NCBI RefSeq assembly: GCF_004571175.1
Contig: NZ_CP038273.1
Span: 2,852,001-2,916,000, forward strand
DNA: 64,000 bases
Direction of reading: 5' to 3'
From: Legionella israelensis
GTDB taxonomy: Bacteria > Pseudomonadota > Gammaproteobacteria > Legionellales > Legionellaceae
In this document: positions 25,774-35,036 of the stretch, in pieces
How the letters are laid out: the number at the start of each line of letters is the position of its first letter
Position numbering within the stretch: the stretch's first letter is position 1
The notes under the pieces: model-generated
What the model saw: only the letters and a program-made list of their open reading frames with translations
Told to the model about the DNA's origin: nothing
Database searches by the model: none
Translations under genes and position numbers: made by a program

Positions 25774-26223
25774 ATCTTCGAAAATTAAAATAAATTCAAA
25801 AAAAGAAGGGTCGACAGCATTAGCGAAGCAAGCGTAGGTCGGGCCTTGGTCCGACACCTCTTGAATTCGATGGTATAATTAGCTATAAAACGATCCTAGG
25901 AAAAGGATCCAATCTCATGCAATACATTCGAGCCAAAGTGTCTGGCGCTACGTATTTTTTTACTGTTAATCTGGCAAATAGAACAAATGGTATATTAATA
26001 AAACAAATTGACATCCTTCGTGATGCCATTCAAATAGCTAAAACAAAATATCCTTTTAAAATATATTGTTCTGAATTTATTTCAGCAGTTGGCATATCCT
26101 GGATGTAGGCGTAGCCGTAATCCGGGCTACGCTTGCTAACTCAATATAATCAGTCATCTATAAATCCTTTATAAAAAAACATAATATCAGTATAGACAAT
26201 TATTTGTAACTCATTGATTTTAC
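25774..26223. repeat. REP-like hairpins around a RAYT remnant
   Basis: Two imperfect hairpins flank the small RAYT ORF: GTCGGGCCTTGGTCCGAC at about 25838-25855 and GCGTAGCC with GGCTACGC at about 26109-26132 (8-bp stem). Both are the kind of short GTAG-leading palindrome that REP-associated tyrosine transposases mobilise. Confidence 0.6.
25917..26108 (+). pseudogene. REP-associated tyrosine transposase (RAYT), N-terminal fragment
   Basis: 63 codons read RAKVSGATYFFTVNLANRT followed by IDILRDAIQIAKTKYPFKIY. This is the first strand and helix of Y1-type RAYT transposases, which continue with an HxH metal motif about ten residues later. Here the frame ends before HxH, so the catalytic His pair and Tyr are missing. 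REP-like hairpins flank the fragment. Confidence 0.75.
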
Positions 26224-26299
26224 TGGTGCCGTTGCGCAGAATCGAACTGCGGACCTATTGATTACGAATCAATTGCTCTACCAACTGAGCTACAACGGC
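26224..26299 (-). tRNA. tRNA-Thr (anticodon CGT)
   Basis: The reverse strand folds as a full cloverleaf: acceptor GCCGTTG/CAACGGC, D-arm AGCTCAGTTGGTAGAGC, anticodon stem TTGAT/ATCAA around loop T-CGT-A, T-arm GTTCGATTC with a five-base-pair stem, and encoded CCA at 26224-26226. Anticodon CGT reads ACG (Thr). It lies just beyond the mobile remnants (DUF927, RAYT), so it might have been an attachment site, but no repeated 3'-end copy was found nearby. Confidence 0.95.
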
Positions 26300-26385
26300 A
26301 GGCGGGAAATTATAACTGGATGTTTGGTGAATCTTCAAGATTTTTCATTGTTTTATGGAAATGATCGTTAAGAAAAGAGGACTGG

Positions 26386-27249
26386 CTATTCTGACAACTG
26401 ATTGAGATTTTCATTTAAGTGCTTTTCGGGACGGCTGAACTGCTTTTTATGATTGATTTGCCAATAATGGCGTTGTCTTTTAAAAGGCAGAAGCAGCAAT
26501 CTTGATAATGTATTATCGGATGGTTTTGCATAGGCGGGAACGCCAATGGTAATTGCTCTTTGAGGGACATTGAGTCTTATGGTTCGATGCAGGCGATCCC
26601 AGAAAGAAAAAATAACCCCGTAATTTCGATTTGTCTCATCTTGAAAATTAGAATGATGAATACCATGCATTCGTGGTGTAACAATGATTTTATTTATCAT
26701 TCTTTCAAAACGAATCGGTAATCTTATATTGCTGTGATGAAAGAAGGTGCCGGCTTGAAAGACAAATTCATAGGAAAAAAAGATGATGGGATTTGCACCA
26801 ATCAAACCTAACTGAATAAGTCGAAAAAGGCTCGAATAAGCAATTTCTACAAAATGAAATCTCATAGATGTAGTCACGTCTAAATCCTGATCCACATGAT
26901 GCACATTGTGAAAGCGCCAAAGTAGCGGGATTTTATGATTTAGACGATGCCAATAGTAGAAACTAAGATCCATCAGTAAAAAACCCGATACAAAAATTAA
27001 AAAACTGTTTAAAGGAAGCAAGGGTAGCAGACCGAATCGATAGATTTGTGTCAAGTCAACCATATATTTTGCCGAAGGAGCAATCAGTATGCTGGCAGTA
27101 ATATATACCAGGAGTGTAAAGGAGAAGTTAACGGCCATTCGCGATAGTAACGGGCGAACCGGTGTTCTCAAAGGGCGGATTTGCTCAATAATAAAAAGAG
27201 AAAAATAAATAAAGACCAAAAAAACAATAATGATATATCTCATATGCAT
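26386..27249 (-). CDS. Sterol desaturase / fatty acid hydroxylase family membrane protein
   Basis: 287 residues with four or more hydrophobic helices (residues 3-20, 35-60, 75-105, 140-165). The histidine clusters of the di-iron centre are present: HRLNH (about 120), HNVHHVDQD (about 132), HHSN and MHGIHHSN (about 200). This superfamily uses oxygen to hydroxylate or desaturate acyl chains or sterols at the membrane. The substrate cannot be told from sequence. It sits between a tRNA gene and an IS481 element. Confidence 0.85.
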   Translation of the reverse strand: MHMRYIIIVFLVFIYFSLFIIEQIRPLRTPVRPLLSRMAVNFSFTLLVYITASILIAPSAKYMVDLTQIYRFGLLPLLPLNSFLIFVSGFLLMDLSFYYWHRLNHKIPLLWRFHNVHHVDQDLDVTTSMRFHFVEIAYSSLFRLIQLGLIGANPIIFFSYEFVFQAGTFFHHSNIRLPIRFERMINKIIVTPRMHGIHHSNFQDETNRNYGVIFSFWDRLHRTIRLNVPQRAITIGVPAYAKPSDNTLSRLLLLPFKRQRHYWQINHKKQFSRPEKHLNENLNQLSE

Positions 27250-27307
27250 ATAAAAAGTCGTTCAATGAGAGTTTTTGTAATGATGCATTAAAATGTAGTA
27301 GTTCAAA

Positions 27308-28480
27308 CTTGATCTGACAGTTACCGGTTTTTCAGAAGTGTCTGTCAGGTCAAATTCAGCCTATCAATTTTTCCTTCCAGATTTGTTTGCCATCAATCAA
27401 TGTTTGCATTGGAGTACGTCCACAGCACATTTTGCCTTGATGGGTGCGCTCATTATTATAATAATGAAGCCATACGTCCAGATCTTTTTGCAGTTCATCC
27501 ATGTCATCGTAAACTTTCTTACGGAATGTGATTTGATAAAACTCCTGCAAAATCGTTTTGTGGAAACGCTCACAAATACCGTTTGTTTGCGGTGATTGTG
27601 CTTTAGTTTTCGTGTGATCAATGTTGTTAATAGCTAAATAAAGCTGATAGTCATGCTGTTCTACTTTCCCACAATACTCTGTACCCCGGTCAGTTAAAAC
27701 ACGCAGCATAGGTAACTGCTGCTGCTCAAAGAACGGCAAGACCTTGTCGTTAAGGAGATCTGCTGATGTAATAGGCGTTTTTGTTGTATAGAGCTTGGCA
27801 AATGCCACTTTGCTATAAGTATCAACAAAAGTCTGCTGATAAATGCGGCCAACTCCTTTGATAGTTCCCACATAGAATGTATCTTGGGAACCAAGATAGC
27901 CAGGATGTGCTGTTTCAATTTCGCCGCAAGCCTCATCATCAAACTTCTTCTTCTCCAAAGCTGCAATTTGTGCTTCTGTGAGAATAATGCCCTCTGATGC
28001 TACTTTGGCTTCAAGTGCCTTCAAACGGTCTTTAAAGTTAGCTAAATTATGCCTAAGCCAGACGCTGCGAACGCCACTAGGGGATACAAAAATCCCTTTC
28101 TTACGCAACTCATTACTGGTGCGTAGTTGACCATGAGCTGGATATTCTATGGCGTACTCTTTTACCGCTTGCTCTATAGAATCGTCAACACGGTTCTTGT
28201 GATTAGGTTGCCTTCGTGACTTATCAAATAAGGCATCTACCCCACCAGATTCTACCGCTGATTTATAACGATAGAAGGTGTCTCGTGATAAACCCATTAC
28301 CTTACAGGCTTTCGATACATTGCCTAATTCTTCAGCTAAATTTAGTAAGCCAACTTTGTGTTTAATAATTTTAACGTTATTATCTATCATGAGAGTTTTC
28401 CTTTTGGTTTTGTTAAAGTTTGCACTTCTATCAAAACCGGAAACTCTCACCTTTTCAAGTGGTTATGTCAGATTAAGTCG
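27308..28480 (-). mobile_element. IS481-family insertion sequence
   Basis: Ends are approximate. The left end contains ACTTGATCTGACAGTTACC, and the reverse complement of the right end contains GACTTAATCTGACATAACC, an imperfect inverted repeat. The intact transposase gene occupies nearly all of it. No clear target duplication was found. Confidence 0.75.
27356..28390 (-). CDS. IS481 family transposase
   Basis: 344 residues from the ATG at 28390, preceded by AAGGA. It has an N-terminal HTH (GNVSKACKVMGLSRDTFYRYK) and a DDE integrase core: DTFYVGTIKG (first Asp), RVLTDRGTEYCG (second Asp), and QSPQTNGICERFHKTILQEFY (Glu). The typical C-terminal YNNERTHQGK..GRTPMQTL follows. Complete and probably functional. 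Confidence 0.93.
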   Translation of the reverse strand: MIDNNVKIIKHKVGLLNLAEELGNVSKACKVMGLSRDTFYRYKSAVESGGVDALFDKSRRQPNHKNRVDDSIEQAVKEYAIEYPAHGQLRTSNELRKKGIFVSPSGVRSVWLRHNLANFKDRLKALEAKVASEGIILTEAQIAALEKKKFDDEACGEIETAHPGYLGSQDTFYVGTIKGVGRIYQQTFVDTYSKVAFAKLYTTKTPITSADLLNDKVLPFFEQQQLPMLRVLTDRGTEYCGKVEQHDYQLYLAINNIDHTKTKAQSPQTNGICERFHKTILQEFYQITFRKKVYDDMDELQKDLDVWLHYYNNERTHQGKMCCGRTPMQTLIDGKQIWKEKLIG

Positions 28481-28861
28481 AAACTAATTCAATTAAAACT
28501 ATTTTTTAGGTAAGTCTCTATATTATTTATTTTCACCTGGAATTAGGCTTACTCGACATCTTCGCAGCAATAATTTTTAACTCATGTAACGCAGTTTTGT
28601 CTTTTTTGCCTCTTTGGACGCATTTTGGAATTTCAAATGCTCATTTACTCCATGTAAACTGCGCTTTAAAATTCCAAAATGCGTCCAAATCTTCTAAAAA
28701 ATACTGTGCTGCATAATATGAGTTTTTAAGAAAAAAAGCTTATTTAATGTTCATTTAAGCAAAATAAGGCAAAATAGTTTCATATTTGCACAATTATTGA
28801 TTTTGCGAGACGAAGTTATGCCATCCAGCACTGAAAAAATTTTAGGCCGGTCAAGTCCAAA
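28481..28861. other. Intergenic region with palindromic repeat copy
   Basis: Most of this 380-bp gap is one copy of the dispersed palindromic repeat (28578-28725). Near the right edge, an ATG at about 28818 opens MPSSTEKILGRSSPKSA up to the IS256 end, possibly the severed N-terminus of a gene. Confidence 0.5.
28578..28725. repeat. Dispersed palindromic repeat (MITE-like), full copy
   Basis: The two arms are AACTCATGT..GCAG..TTTTTT..TTTGGACGCATTTTGGAATTTC and its inverted counterpart, ending in TTCTAAAAAATACTGTGCTG and ATATGAGTT. It is the longest of four copies in the window and has no coding capacity. Confidence 0.75.
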
Positions 28862-30231
28862 AAGTGCTGTAAATTCCCATTAATTCAGCCTATCAAGTTA
28901 GTACGTTATTTAGTCAAAGCATTCATCCCTACAACATTAGACTTTCCGGCTTCATTCTCAGCCAGCCAGTCATTAAATTCGTCCATATTAAGATAACGCC
29001 TTGATTGCCACTGCTCGTTTTGTTCAGCTAATAAAGCGCCAATCAGCCGCCATGCAGAATCATCATTAGGAAATATCCTTATCACTCGTTCTCGGCGCCT
29101 GATTTCCTCGTTAATTCGCTCTTGCATGTTGGTGGTGCGAAGTCGCTTCCTGTATTTCTCCGGCAACGCCATAACTACCATGGCATCGTCAAAAGCCTCC
29201 TCAAGGCAGGTAACTGATTTTGGTGCTTTTTTCTCAAAGGCATCAATAAAATCATCGCGTCTACGCCTGGCTTCTTCCATATCAGGTGCCTGAAAAACAA
29301 GCTTTGCCTTTTCAGCAACATCTTTGCGGTGTCTGACAGAGCAGTGCCCGAGGATGTTGCGCATCAAGTGAACTTGGCATCGTTGCCAGGTTGCACCTTG
29401 AAAGTGCTTTCTAGCCGCTTCCACAAGCCCTGCATGCTGGTCTGACACAACATACATCACGCCTTTTAGCCCACGAGATTTTAGCCATTTAAACGCTTCA
29501 TCCCATGTAGCATAGCTCTCAGTGTCACCAATGCGAAGGCCCAGTATTTCACGGTAGCCATCACTTCTGATACCCGAGATGGTCAAGGCTGCTCGAGACA
29601 CGACTCTGTCACCATCACGACACTTGATAAACATCGCATCAACCATGATAAATGGGTAGTTGTCACCATCAAACCGACGCTCGTTGAAGGCTCTGACTCT
29701 TGCATCAAGACCAGAACACAGTTGACTGACGGTTGACTTTGAAAAACTAGCACCGCAAAGTTCTTCAGTAATGTTATTAACTTTTCTGGTTGATACGCCA
29801 TTAACAACCATTTCCATCAGAGCCAATACAAAAGCCTGCTCACTGCGTTGATAGCGCTTAAAAATATCGGTAGAAAAAGAGCCATCACGTGTCTGCGGCA
29901 CTTGAAGAGTGACTGGTCCCACACGAGTGTATAGTTGTCTTGGACGGTAACCGTTACGATAGCCTATACGTTCACCTGAACGTTCATGCTTGTCTGCTCC
30001 CAGACTTTCTGACACCTGTGCCTCCAATACCTGATTCAATACACCTTCAACAAGCTTTGCGAGCCCATCCTGGCTTGATAAAAGTTCTGGAAGCAATTCC
30101 TTTCCAACTGTAATATTGTAATCCGTCATCGCTAATCTCCTTCGATAGTTATTGTTTTTCACAACTCAATAGTACCGAATTTTAGCGATGACTCCACTCC
30201 TAAAAAGTCAACCTGAATTTACAGCAGTTTA
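28862..30231 (-). mobile_element. IS256-family insertion sequence
   Basis: The left end GCTGTAAATTCCC and the right end (reverse complement GCTGTAAATTCAGG) form imperfect inverted repeats around an intact transposase. The bases outside do not match, so no target duplication remains. The element lies directly upstream of the ART-like gene at 30301. Confidence 0.75.
28906..30129 (-). CDS. IS256 (Mutator-type) transposase
   Basis: 407 residues from the ATG at 30129, with GGAG 10 bases before it. Conserved blocks are complete: N-terminal GADKHERSGERIGYRNGYRPR, first Asp in PFIMVDAMFIKCR, second Asp in MYVVSDQHAGLVEA, the WQRCQVHLMRNIL zinc-like motif, and Glu in TTNMQERINEEIRRRERVIRIFPN. It is a different subfamily from the decayed IS256 remnant at 20.7 kb. 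Confidence 0.95.
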   Translation of the reverse strand: MTDYNITVGKELLPELLSSQDGLAKLVEGVLNQVLEAQVSESLGADKHERSGERIGYRNGYRPRQLYTRVGPVTLQVPQTRDGSFSTDIFKRYQRSEQAFVLALMEMVVNGVSTRKVNNITEELCGASFSKSTVSQLCSGLDARVRAFNERRFDGDNYPFIMVDAMFIKCRDGDRVVSRAALTISGIRSDGYREILGLRIGDTESYATWDEAFKWLKSRGLKGVMYVVSDQHAGLVEAARKHFQGATWQRCQVHLMRNILGHCSVRHRKDVAEKAKLVFQAPDMEEARRRRDDFIDAFEKKAPKSVTCLEEAFDDAMVVMALPEKYRKRLRTTNMQERINEEIRRRERVIRIFPNDDSAWRLIGALLAEQNEQWQSRRYLNMDEFNDWLAENEAGKSNVVGMNALTK

Positions 30232-30300
30232 CGGACATAACCTTTAGGCCATATCCAACCCCTGAATATAGAAACCTCAAGAACCGTTAATTATTCTAAA

Positions 30301-31263
30301 ATGCAAATGTCACCGATTGGACGGATTTGTTTTCGTGGCGATGATCGCAAACCCAAAACAATATTTAATACTGGTTTTGAAAAGAGAGAGGTCATCAGCG
30401 AAAGACTTTTTGATAAAATAAAACAAATTTATAAAGAGCACATACAAACCCAACCTTTTGAGCCAAAAAAATTCATAAAAGCGGTGGAAGATATTCGTGA
30501 GTTGGTAGCAAGTGATGCTTCTTTTGATTTAGTCCAGGAATTTTCAAACTTAAATGAATTTGTTTATGAAGGCTGGTTAGCTAAAATACTTTTTTCACAT
30601 AAAAAAAATCGTTTAGTAGTTGCCTCAGACGATGAAATAAAAGATATTAAAAAAGGCATTTACAGCCCCTTCGAATCTCATCAGCTGGTTTCTGTCTCCA
30701 AGAGATTTAAAACGGCTGCACTTTTTCCTATTCCTTCTGAGGTAGATGAGGACTTTACAAGAGATAACACTTACATCTATGCAGTGTATCTGAGGGAAGG
30801 TTATGATGTTCATATGCAAGGCGTTGTCAGCAGTCTTCTGAATGCATCTACCAGCAAGGAAGAGGTGGTAAAGGCCTTTAAAAAAGCCAATTCACATTTA
30901 AGCGCTAAAAAGCTTGAACACCATATTCAGAACATATTGCACGCAGAAAAAATAAGCAACATGGATATAAAAGAAGCTATGCTCATGTATATAGAAGAAA
31001 TAGTGACAAAAAACATATCCTCTGAAGATATTATCGCTGCGGTTCCTATTCGTCGCCAATTTCAATTAACAAATGAGGGGTTTCTTTCCGGAACATTCCA
31101 ATTAGAAAATGATGTGCAAATGAATATAGATTGCGAATTGGATAAAAAAACCATTAAGCAGGTTGAAAGCTTTTTAAAAAAAGAAATAAAACTAAATCAT
31201 AAAGCGAAACTTCCTGAACCAGAAGAAGGGTATTATGAAGGTTTTCGATTGGAAATGGCTTAA
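30301..31263 (+). CDS. R-S-E ADP-ribosyltransferase-like protein, candidate Dot/Icm effector
   Basis: 320 residues. Residues 11-27 (FRGDDRKPKTIFNTGFE) match the first motif of arginine-type ADP-ribosyltransferase toxins (aromatic-R-x-D-x-R-x-P..IF..GF, as in the pertussis toxin A subunit). VSVSKRF at 140-146 sits where the STS strand is expected, NTYIYAVYL follows, and SSEDIIAAVPIRRQF at 230-244 fits the Glu loop with Glu232. If correct, Arg12, Ser141/143 and Glu232 are the R-S-E residues and it transfers ADP-ribose from NAD+ to a host target. The Glu-rich tail with a hydrophobic penultimate pair (PEEGYYEGFRLEMA) resembles a Dot/Icm signal. The frame is open upstream to 30241, so the start is uncertain. 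Confidence 0.55.
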   Translation: MQMSPIGRICFRGDDRKPKTIFNTGFEKREVISERLFDKIKQIYKEHIQTQPFEPKKFIKAVEDIRELVASDASFDLVQEFSNLNEFVYEGWLAKILFSHKKNRLVVASDDEIKDIKKGIYSPFESHQLVSVSKRFKTAALFPIPSEVDEDFTRDNTYIYAVYLREGYDVHMQGVVSSLLNASTSKEEVVKAFKKANSHLSAKKLEHHIQNILHAEKISNMDIKEAMLMYIEEIVTKNISSEDIIAAVPIRRQFQLTNEGFLSGTFQLENDVQMNIDCELDKKTIKQVESFLKKEIKLNHKAKLPEPEEGYYEGFRLEMA

Positions 31264-31266
31264 TCG

Positions 31267-31332
31267 CTCATGTTACGTAGCTTCATCTTTTTTTCATCTT
31301 TCTAAAACATACTGTGCTGGTGACATGAGTTA
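31267..31332. repeat. Dispersed palindromic repeat, internally deleted copy
   Basis: It keeps both outer parts (CTCATGTTACGTAGC on the left; TTCTAAAACATACTGTGCTG and ACATGAG on the right) without the GGACGCATTTTGGAATT centre. It overlaps the stop end of the pabA gene. Confidence 0.6.
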
Positions 31333-31929
31333 GTCAGAGAATATTTTAGAGTTTGTTGAAATGTTTGGTTTTTGCTGAAGAAAATGGCTTAAAAGAGTTA
31401 AACCATGTTCACTAAGGATAGCTTCAGGGTGAAATTGCAATCCAAACAATGGATACACGCGATGTGAAATCGCCATGATCGTTTCACCAGACCATGCATC
31501 GATATTAAAACAGGACGGAAGGGTAGTAACATCAGCTGCCAGGGAATGGTAACGTGTGGCTTCAAATAAATTAGGGATACCGTGAAACAATTTTTGATAA
31601 TTATGTTGAATGCTCGATGTCTTTCCATGAATAATTTCAGGTGCCTGAATGATTTTTCCACCGAATGCCTGTGCCAGGCACTGATGACCTAAACAGATCC
31701 CCAGTATAGGTATTTTGTTATGGAAGGTTTTGATGACATCGAGAGATATACCTGCATCATCAGGTGTTTTAGGGCCTGGAGAAATAACGATATACTGTGG
31801 ATTAAGCTGTTCAATATCTTTATTACTGATGGCATCGTTTTTATATACGGTAATTTTTTGCCCAAGGCACTGGAAATATTGCACCAGATTATAAGTAAAA
31901 GAGTCATAATTATCGATTAACACTATCAT
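31330..31929 (-). CDS. pabA: Aminodeoxychorismate/anthranilate synthase glutamine amidotransferase subunit
   Basis: 199 residues, a class I glutamine amidotransferase. The nucleophile is Cys79 in GICLGHQ, and His167 and Glu169 in FHPEA complete the triad. The opening LIDNYDSFTYNLVQYF and PGPKTPDDAG are typical of TrpG/PabA. It releases ammonia from glutamine for the chorismate-converting partner, giving p-aminobenzoate (folate) or anthranilate. No trpE/pabB is adjacent, so PabA versus TrpG is decided only by the isolated context, where PabA is more usual. Confidence 0.85.
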   Translation of the reverse strand: MIVLIDNYDSFTYNLVQYFQCLGQKITVYKNDAISNKDIEQLNPQYIVISPGPKTPDDAGISLDVIKTFHNKIPILGICLGHQCLAQAFGGKIIQAPEIIHGKTSSIQHNYQKLFHGIPNLFEATRYHSLAADVTTLPSCFNIDAWSGETIMAISHRVYPLFGLQFHPEAILSEHGLTLLSHFLQQKPNISTNSKIFSD

Positions 31930-32018
31930 GAAAAAATAAAGAGGATAGAAAATAAGTATTTTAAGCAGAATGTTTCATTTTTGCGAACGCTTTTATACCT
32001 AATTTTCTTGTGCAAGCT

Positions 32019-33437
32019 CTAAGCTCTTTCTGGCCGAGACAGGCCATATTTGCGCATTTTCTCTACCAATGTTGTACGCCTCATGTTGAGGAAATTAGCA
32101 GCATGAGCTACAACCCAATCGGATTCATCAAGTGCCTGATTAATTAAGGCCAGCTCTGTTTTAATTAAATGTTCTTTTAAATCAATTCCTTCCGAAGTTG
32201 TATCTAACTCTTGGCTGATCATTTTGAGCAACTCTTCATGCTCATTTTCGGGCTGTATATTTTCTTTTTTATAAGCGCTTGAGTATTTGCTTCTGAAACG
32301 TTTGGGTAGATCTGATTCATCAATAATACCATTCGGATGGAGAATAGATAATCGCTCCACAAGGTTGGCTAATTCCCGGACATTACCTGGCCAATGATAT
32401 TCAGAAAGCGCATCAAATGCTTTGGGCATTAAATGGACAATGGGTCGTCCATTCCCTTCAAGTCTTGAAATGAGCTCATTAAATAATAAGGGAATGTCTT
32501 TTTTTCTTTCGCGAAGTGGAGGCATTCTGATAGGAAAGACATTCAGTCGATAATATAGATCTTCTCTAAATTTACCTTCTTTGATGGCCTCCTCCAAATT
32601 ACGGTGTGTTGCAGCAATGATACGGACATTAACCTCTATACTTTTATTGCTGCCTACCCGTTCAAAGCAATGCTCTTGCAGTACTCTTAATAATTTAACC
32701 TGCATGAATAAGGGCATATCACCGATTTCATCTAGAAACAAGGTTCCACCATTCGCCAGTTCAAATCGCCCTTGCCGGGAGGTGATGGCGCCCGTAAAAG
32801 CGCCTTTTTCATGTCCAAATAGCTCACTTTCAAGTAGCTCTGCAGGTATAGCTCCGCAATTGATTGGGATAAAAGGCTTGGCTGATCGAGAAGACAAAGC
32901 ATGGATGTTTCTGGCAATCACTTCTTTTCCTGTGCCAGATTCTCCTAGCACCAATACACTGGCGTTTGTATCAGCCACTTGCTCTATAAGTGTCCTTACC
33001 TCACATATAGCATCGCTCATACCGACCAGACTGCGAAATAAGGGGGTTTTTTTCTGATTCTCTATAACGGCTTTTCTAGAGGTTCTGGCCATTTGGCATT
33101 GATGTAAGGCTTCAAGCATTTGAACGTAGGTAAAGGGGAAGCTCAACGAGAATACAATATTGTATTTTGCCGAGGCTGTCGTGCTTAAATTGTCATCGAT
33201 TAAAATAACAGGAGTTTCGGGATATTGCTTTATGGTCAGTTCGAGCTCATCAAGTGTGGCACTTTGGGATTTGTCAGCACCCAAGATTAAGACTTCTGGT
33301 TTTTTATTTTTTTGCTCCAGCTCATCTGAATAACGGCTGACCTCTGTATTTTCACCAATAAAACGACATATTGTACGTAATTTTTCAGCACGTTGTATGT
33401 CATTGTCGATAATATAAATAAAACGCTTAACGCCCAT
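32019..33437 (-). CDS. fleQ: Sigma-54-dependent regulator FleQ type (flagellar master regulator)
   Basis: 472 residues. Residues 1-115 form a degenerate receiver (FleQ domain) without the phospho-acceptor Asp pattern. Residues 135-365 are the AAA+ core with Walker A GESGTGKE (165-172), the sigma-54-contacting GAFTGA loop (212-217), Walker B GGTLFLDEIGDMP and the arginine-finger region FREDLYYRLNVFPI. Residues 435-470 are a Fis-type HTH (VAHAANFLNMRRTTLVEKMRKYG). In Legionella FleQ works with RpoN on flagellar class II genes. Single gene, minus strand. Confidence 0.85.
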   Translation of the reverse strand: MGVKRFIYIIDNDIQRAEKLRTICRFIGENTEVSRYSDELEQKNKKPEVLILGADKSQSATLDELELTIKQYPETPVILIDDNLSTTASAKYNIVFSLSFPFTYVQMLEALHQCQMARTSRKAVIENQKKTPLFRSLVGMSDAICEVRTLIEQVADTNASVLVLGESGTGKEVIARNIHALSSRSAKPFIPINCGAIPAELLESELFGHEKGAFTGAITSRQGRFELANGGTLFLDEIGDMPLFMQVKLLRVLQEHCFERVGSNKSIEVNVRIIAATHRNLEEAIKEGKFREDLYYRLNVFPIRMPPLRERKKDIPLLFNELISRLEGNGRPIVHLMPKAFDALSEYHWPGNVRELANLVERLSILHPNGIIDESDLPKRFRSKYSSAYKKENIQPENEHEELLKMISQELDTTSEGIDLKEHLIKTELALINQALDESDWVVAHAANFLNMRRTTLVEKMRKYGLSRPERA

Positions 33438-33621
33438 TACTTATCCATAAGTGAACTTACTTACCTTAAAGTATCGACCAATGATCTGCGGACTGTCAAA
33501 TTCATGACAAAACACTTTATGAGCTGTCATAAATCAGTCAAAAAAGGTGAGAAAAATGTGAAAATGAATTAAACAGGCTGCCTTTTCTCGATCAGATAAA
33601 TGCTCATTGGGCATTAAAATG

Positions 33622-34215
33622 TTAGCGACTGCATACAATATACTTAAAACCATCACAGGACGGGCCAAAACACAATTTTTGCGAGCCAATGGTTTTGCTG
33701 GCATGGATGGCTTTTTCACGTTTAAATTGCCTTGCTTCCATATATCCTAGCCGTCTACAAAAAGATTTGGCGGCTTTTAGCCCGCAACCTGTATGTTCGC
33801 CGTAACACCAGTCAACTCGATAATTATTATAGCGAGGATAGACAAACTTTTTCTTACTGTAATGGTAGGTTTGATCGGGCGTATGGGGGATTTTTTTAAC
33901 GCAAGCTATAGTTACAAAACCGTTGCATCGCCATCCTTTGCAGCGTGCTTTTGTGGAAATGTAGTGGGTTAAACCTATATTGTGAGCAATGATCTGTTGG
34001 CTGGCATAATCGTAGCCCATGGATTTACAATACCGATCGGCAACAGGCTTTCCACAGCAGGTTTGGTTCAACATGCAATAGGCTAACCGTCCGCCATGAT
34101 ACATGGGATGCCAGAAGTTTCGTGTGGCTATTTGCTTGTTTGAAACAGCAAAAGCTTGATTCAGGAGTAAACAAAATACAAGCTTAATAATGATAAAAGC
34201 GCGGATATTGATCAT
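33622..34215 (-). CDS. Secreted Cys-rich protein with internal duplication
   Basis: 197 residues. A signal peptide of about 23 residues (IIIKLVFCLLLNQAFA) precedes two copies of a roughly 75-residue module. Copy 1 runs from WHPMYHGGRLAYCM to CKGWRCNGFVTIAC and copy 2 from VYPRYNNYRVDWCY to CFGPSCDGFKYIVC. The shared pattern is W/YC..CG..AA..FC...GY..A..F....C.G..C.GF..I.C, implying three conserved disulfides per module in the periplasm or outside. No known enzyme motif is seen. It is located between fleQ and the nif3-murA block, transcribed leftward. Confidence 0.7.
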   Translation of the reverse strand: MINIRAFIIIKLVFCLLLNQAFAVSNKQIATRNFWHPMYHGGRLAYCMLNQTCCGKPVADRYCKSMGYDYASQQIIAHNIGLTHYISTKARCKGWRCNGFVTIACVKKIPHTPDQTYHYSKKKFVYPRYNNYRVDWCYGEHTGCGLKAAKSFCRRLGYMEARQFKREKAIHASKTIGSQKLCFGPSCDGFKYIVCSR

Positions 34216-34278
34216 GATTATAATCCATTGACTTCAATTTTCTTATGTTAAATCATTATGATTTATTGATCCAAATTC

Positions 34279-35036
34279 TTATACTGGATTGTTCGTTTCT
34301 ATATACTGATGCTCAAGGGCAAAGCTTTCAGCAAGATGCTGGCCAAGGGCTTGTACACCATATCGTTCGGTGGCATGATGACCACAGGAAAAATAATGAA
34401 TTCCAAGCTCGAGCGCCTGATAATAGGTTCTTTCCGATATTTCTCCACTGATGTAGGCATCAGCCCCTAACTGAGCGGCATCGATAATAAAGTCCTGTGC
34501 AGCACCCGTACACCATGCAATTCGTCGAATGGGTTTATCGTGAGCGGTGACGTGCAGAGGTTCTCGCTGCAGTTTCTGGTTTAGTTGTTTTCGGAATTGC
34601 TCTGTATTGATAGCCTCCGATAAAACACCCGACCATAAAAGATTCCTGATTTTGCCGGCATTGTGTTGTTGACATTCATAAATATTCAAGAGCCTGCCAA
34701 GACGGACATTATTTCCGTATTCCGGATGACAATCAAGAGGTAAATGATATGCAAAAAGGCTAATGTTATGATTCATGATGGCCTTGATTCTTTGATACTT
34801 CATCCCAGTAATGACGAGCTCTTCTCCTTTCCAGAAATAGCCATGATGGACAATAATTGCATCCGCACTTTCCTCAATAGCCTGAGCAATTACTTCTTTG
34901 GATGCAGTAACTGCTGTGCAGATTTTGTTAATCTGTGGTTTACCTTCTATTTGCATGCCGTTTGGAGAATAATCGGCAAAATCTTCACAGCAGAGCAGGG
35001 TATGCAGATAGTTTTTCAGTACGTCTCTGTCTATCA

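Noticed and set aside
26224..26299. tRNA-Thr as attachment site of the DUF927 element
   Set aside because: No second copy of the tRNA 3' end was seen within the window, so no att pair can be shown.
28850..30240. Target duplication of the intact IS256
   Set aside because: The bases flanking the inverted repeats do not match, so no duplication is claimed.
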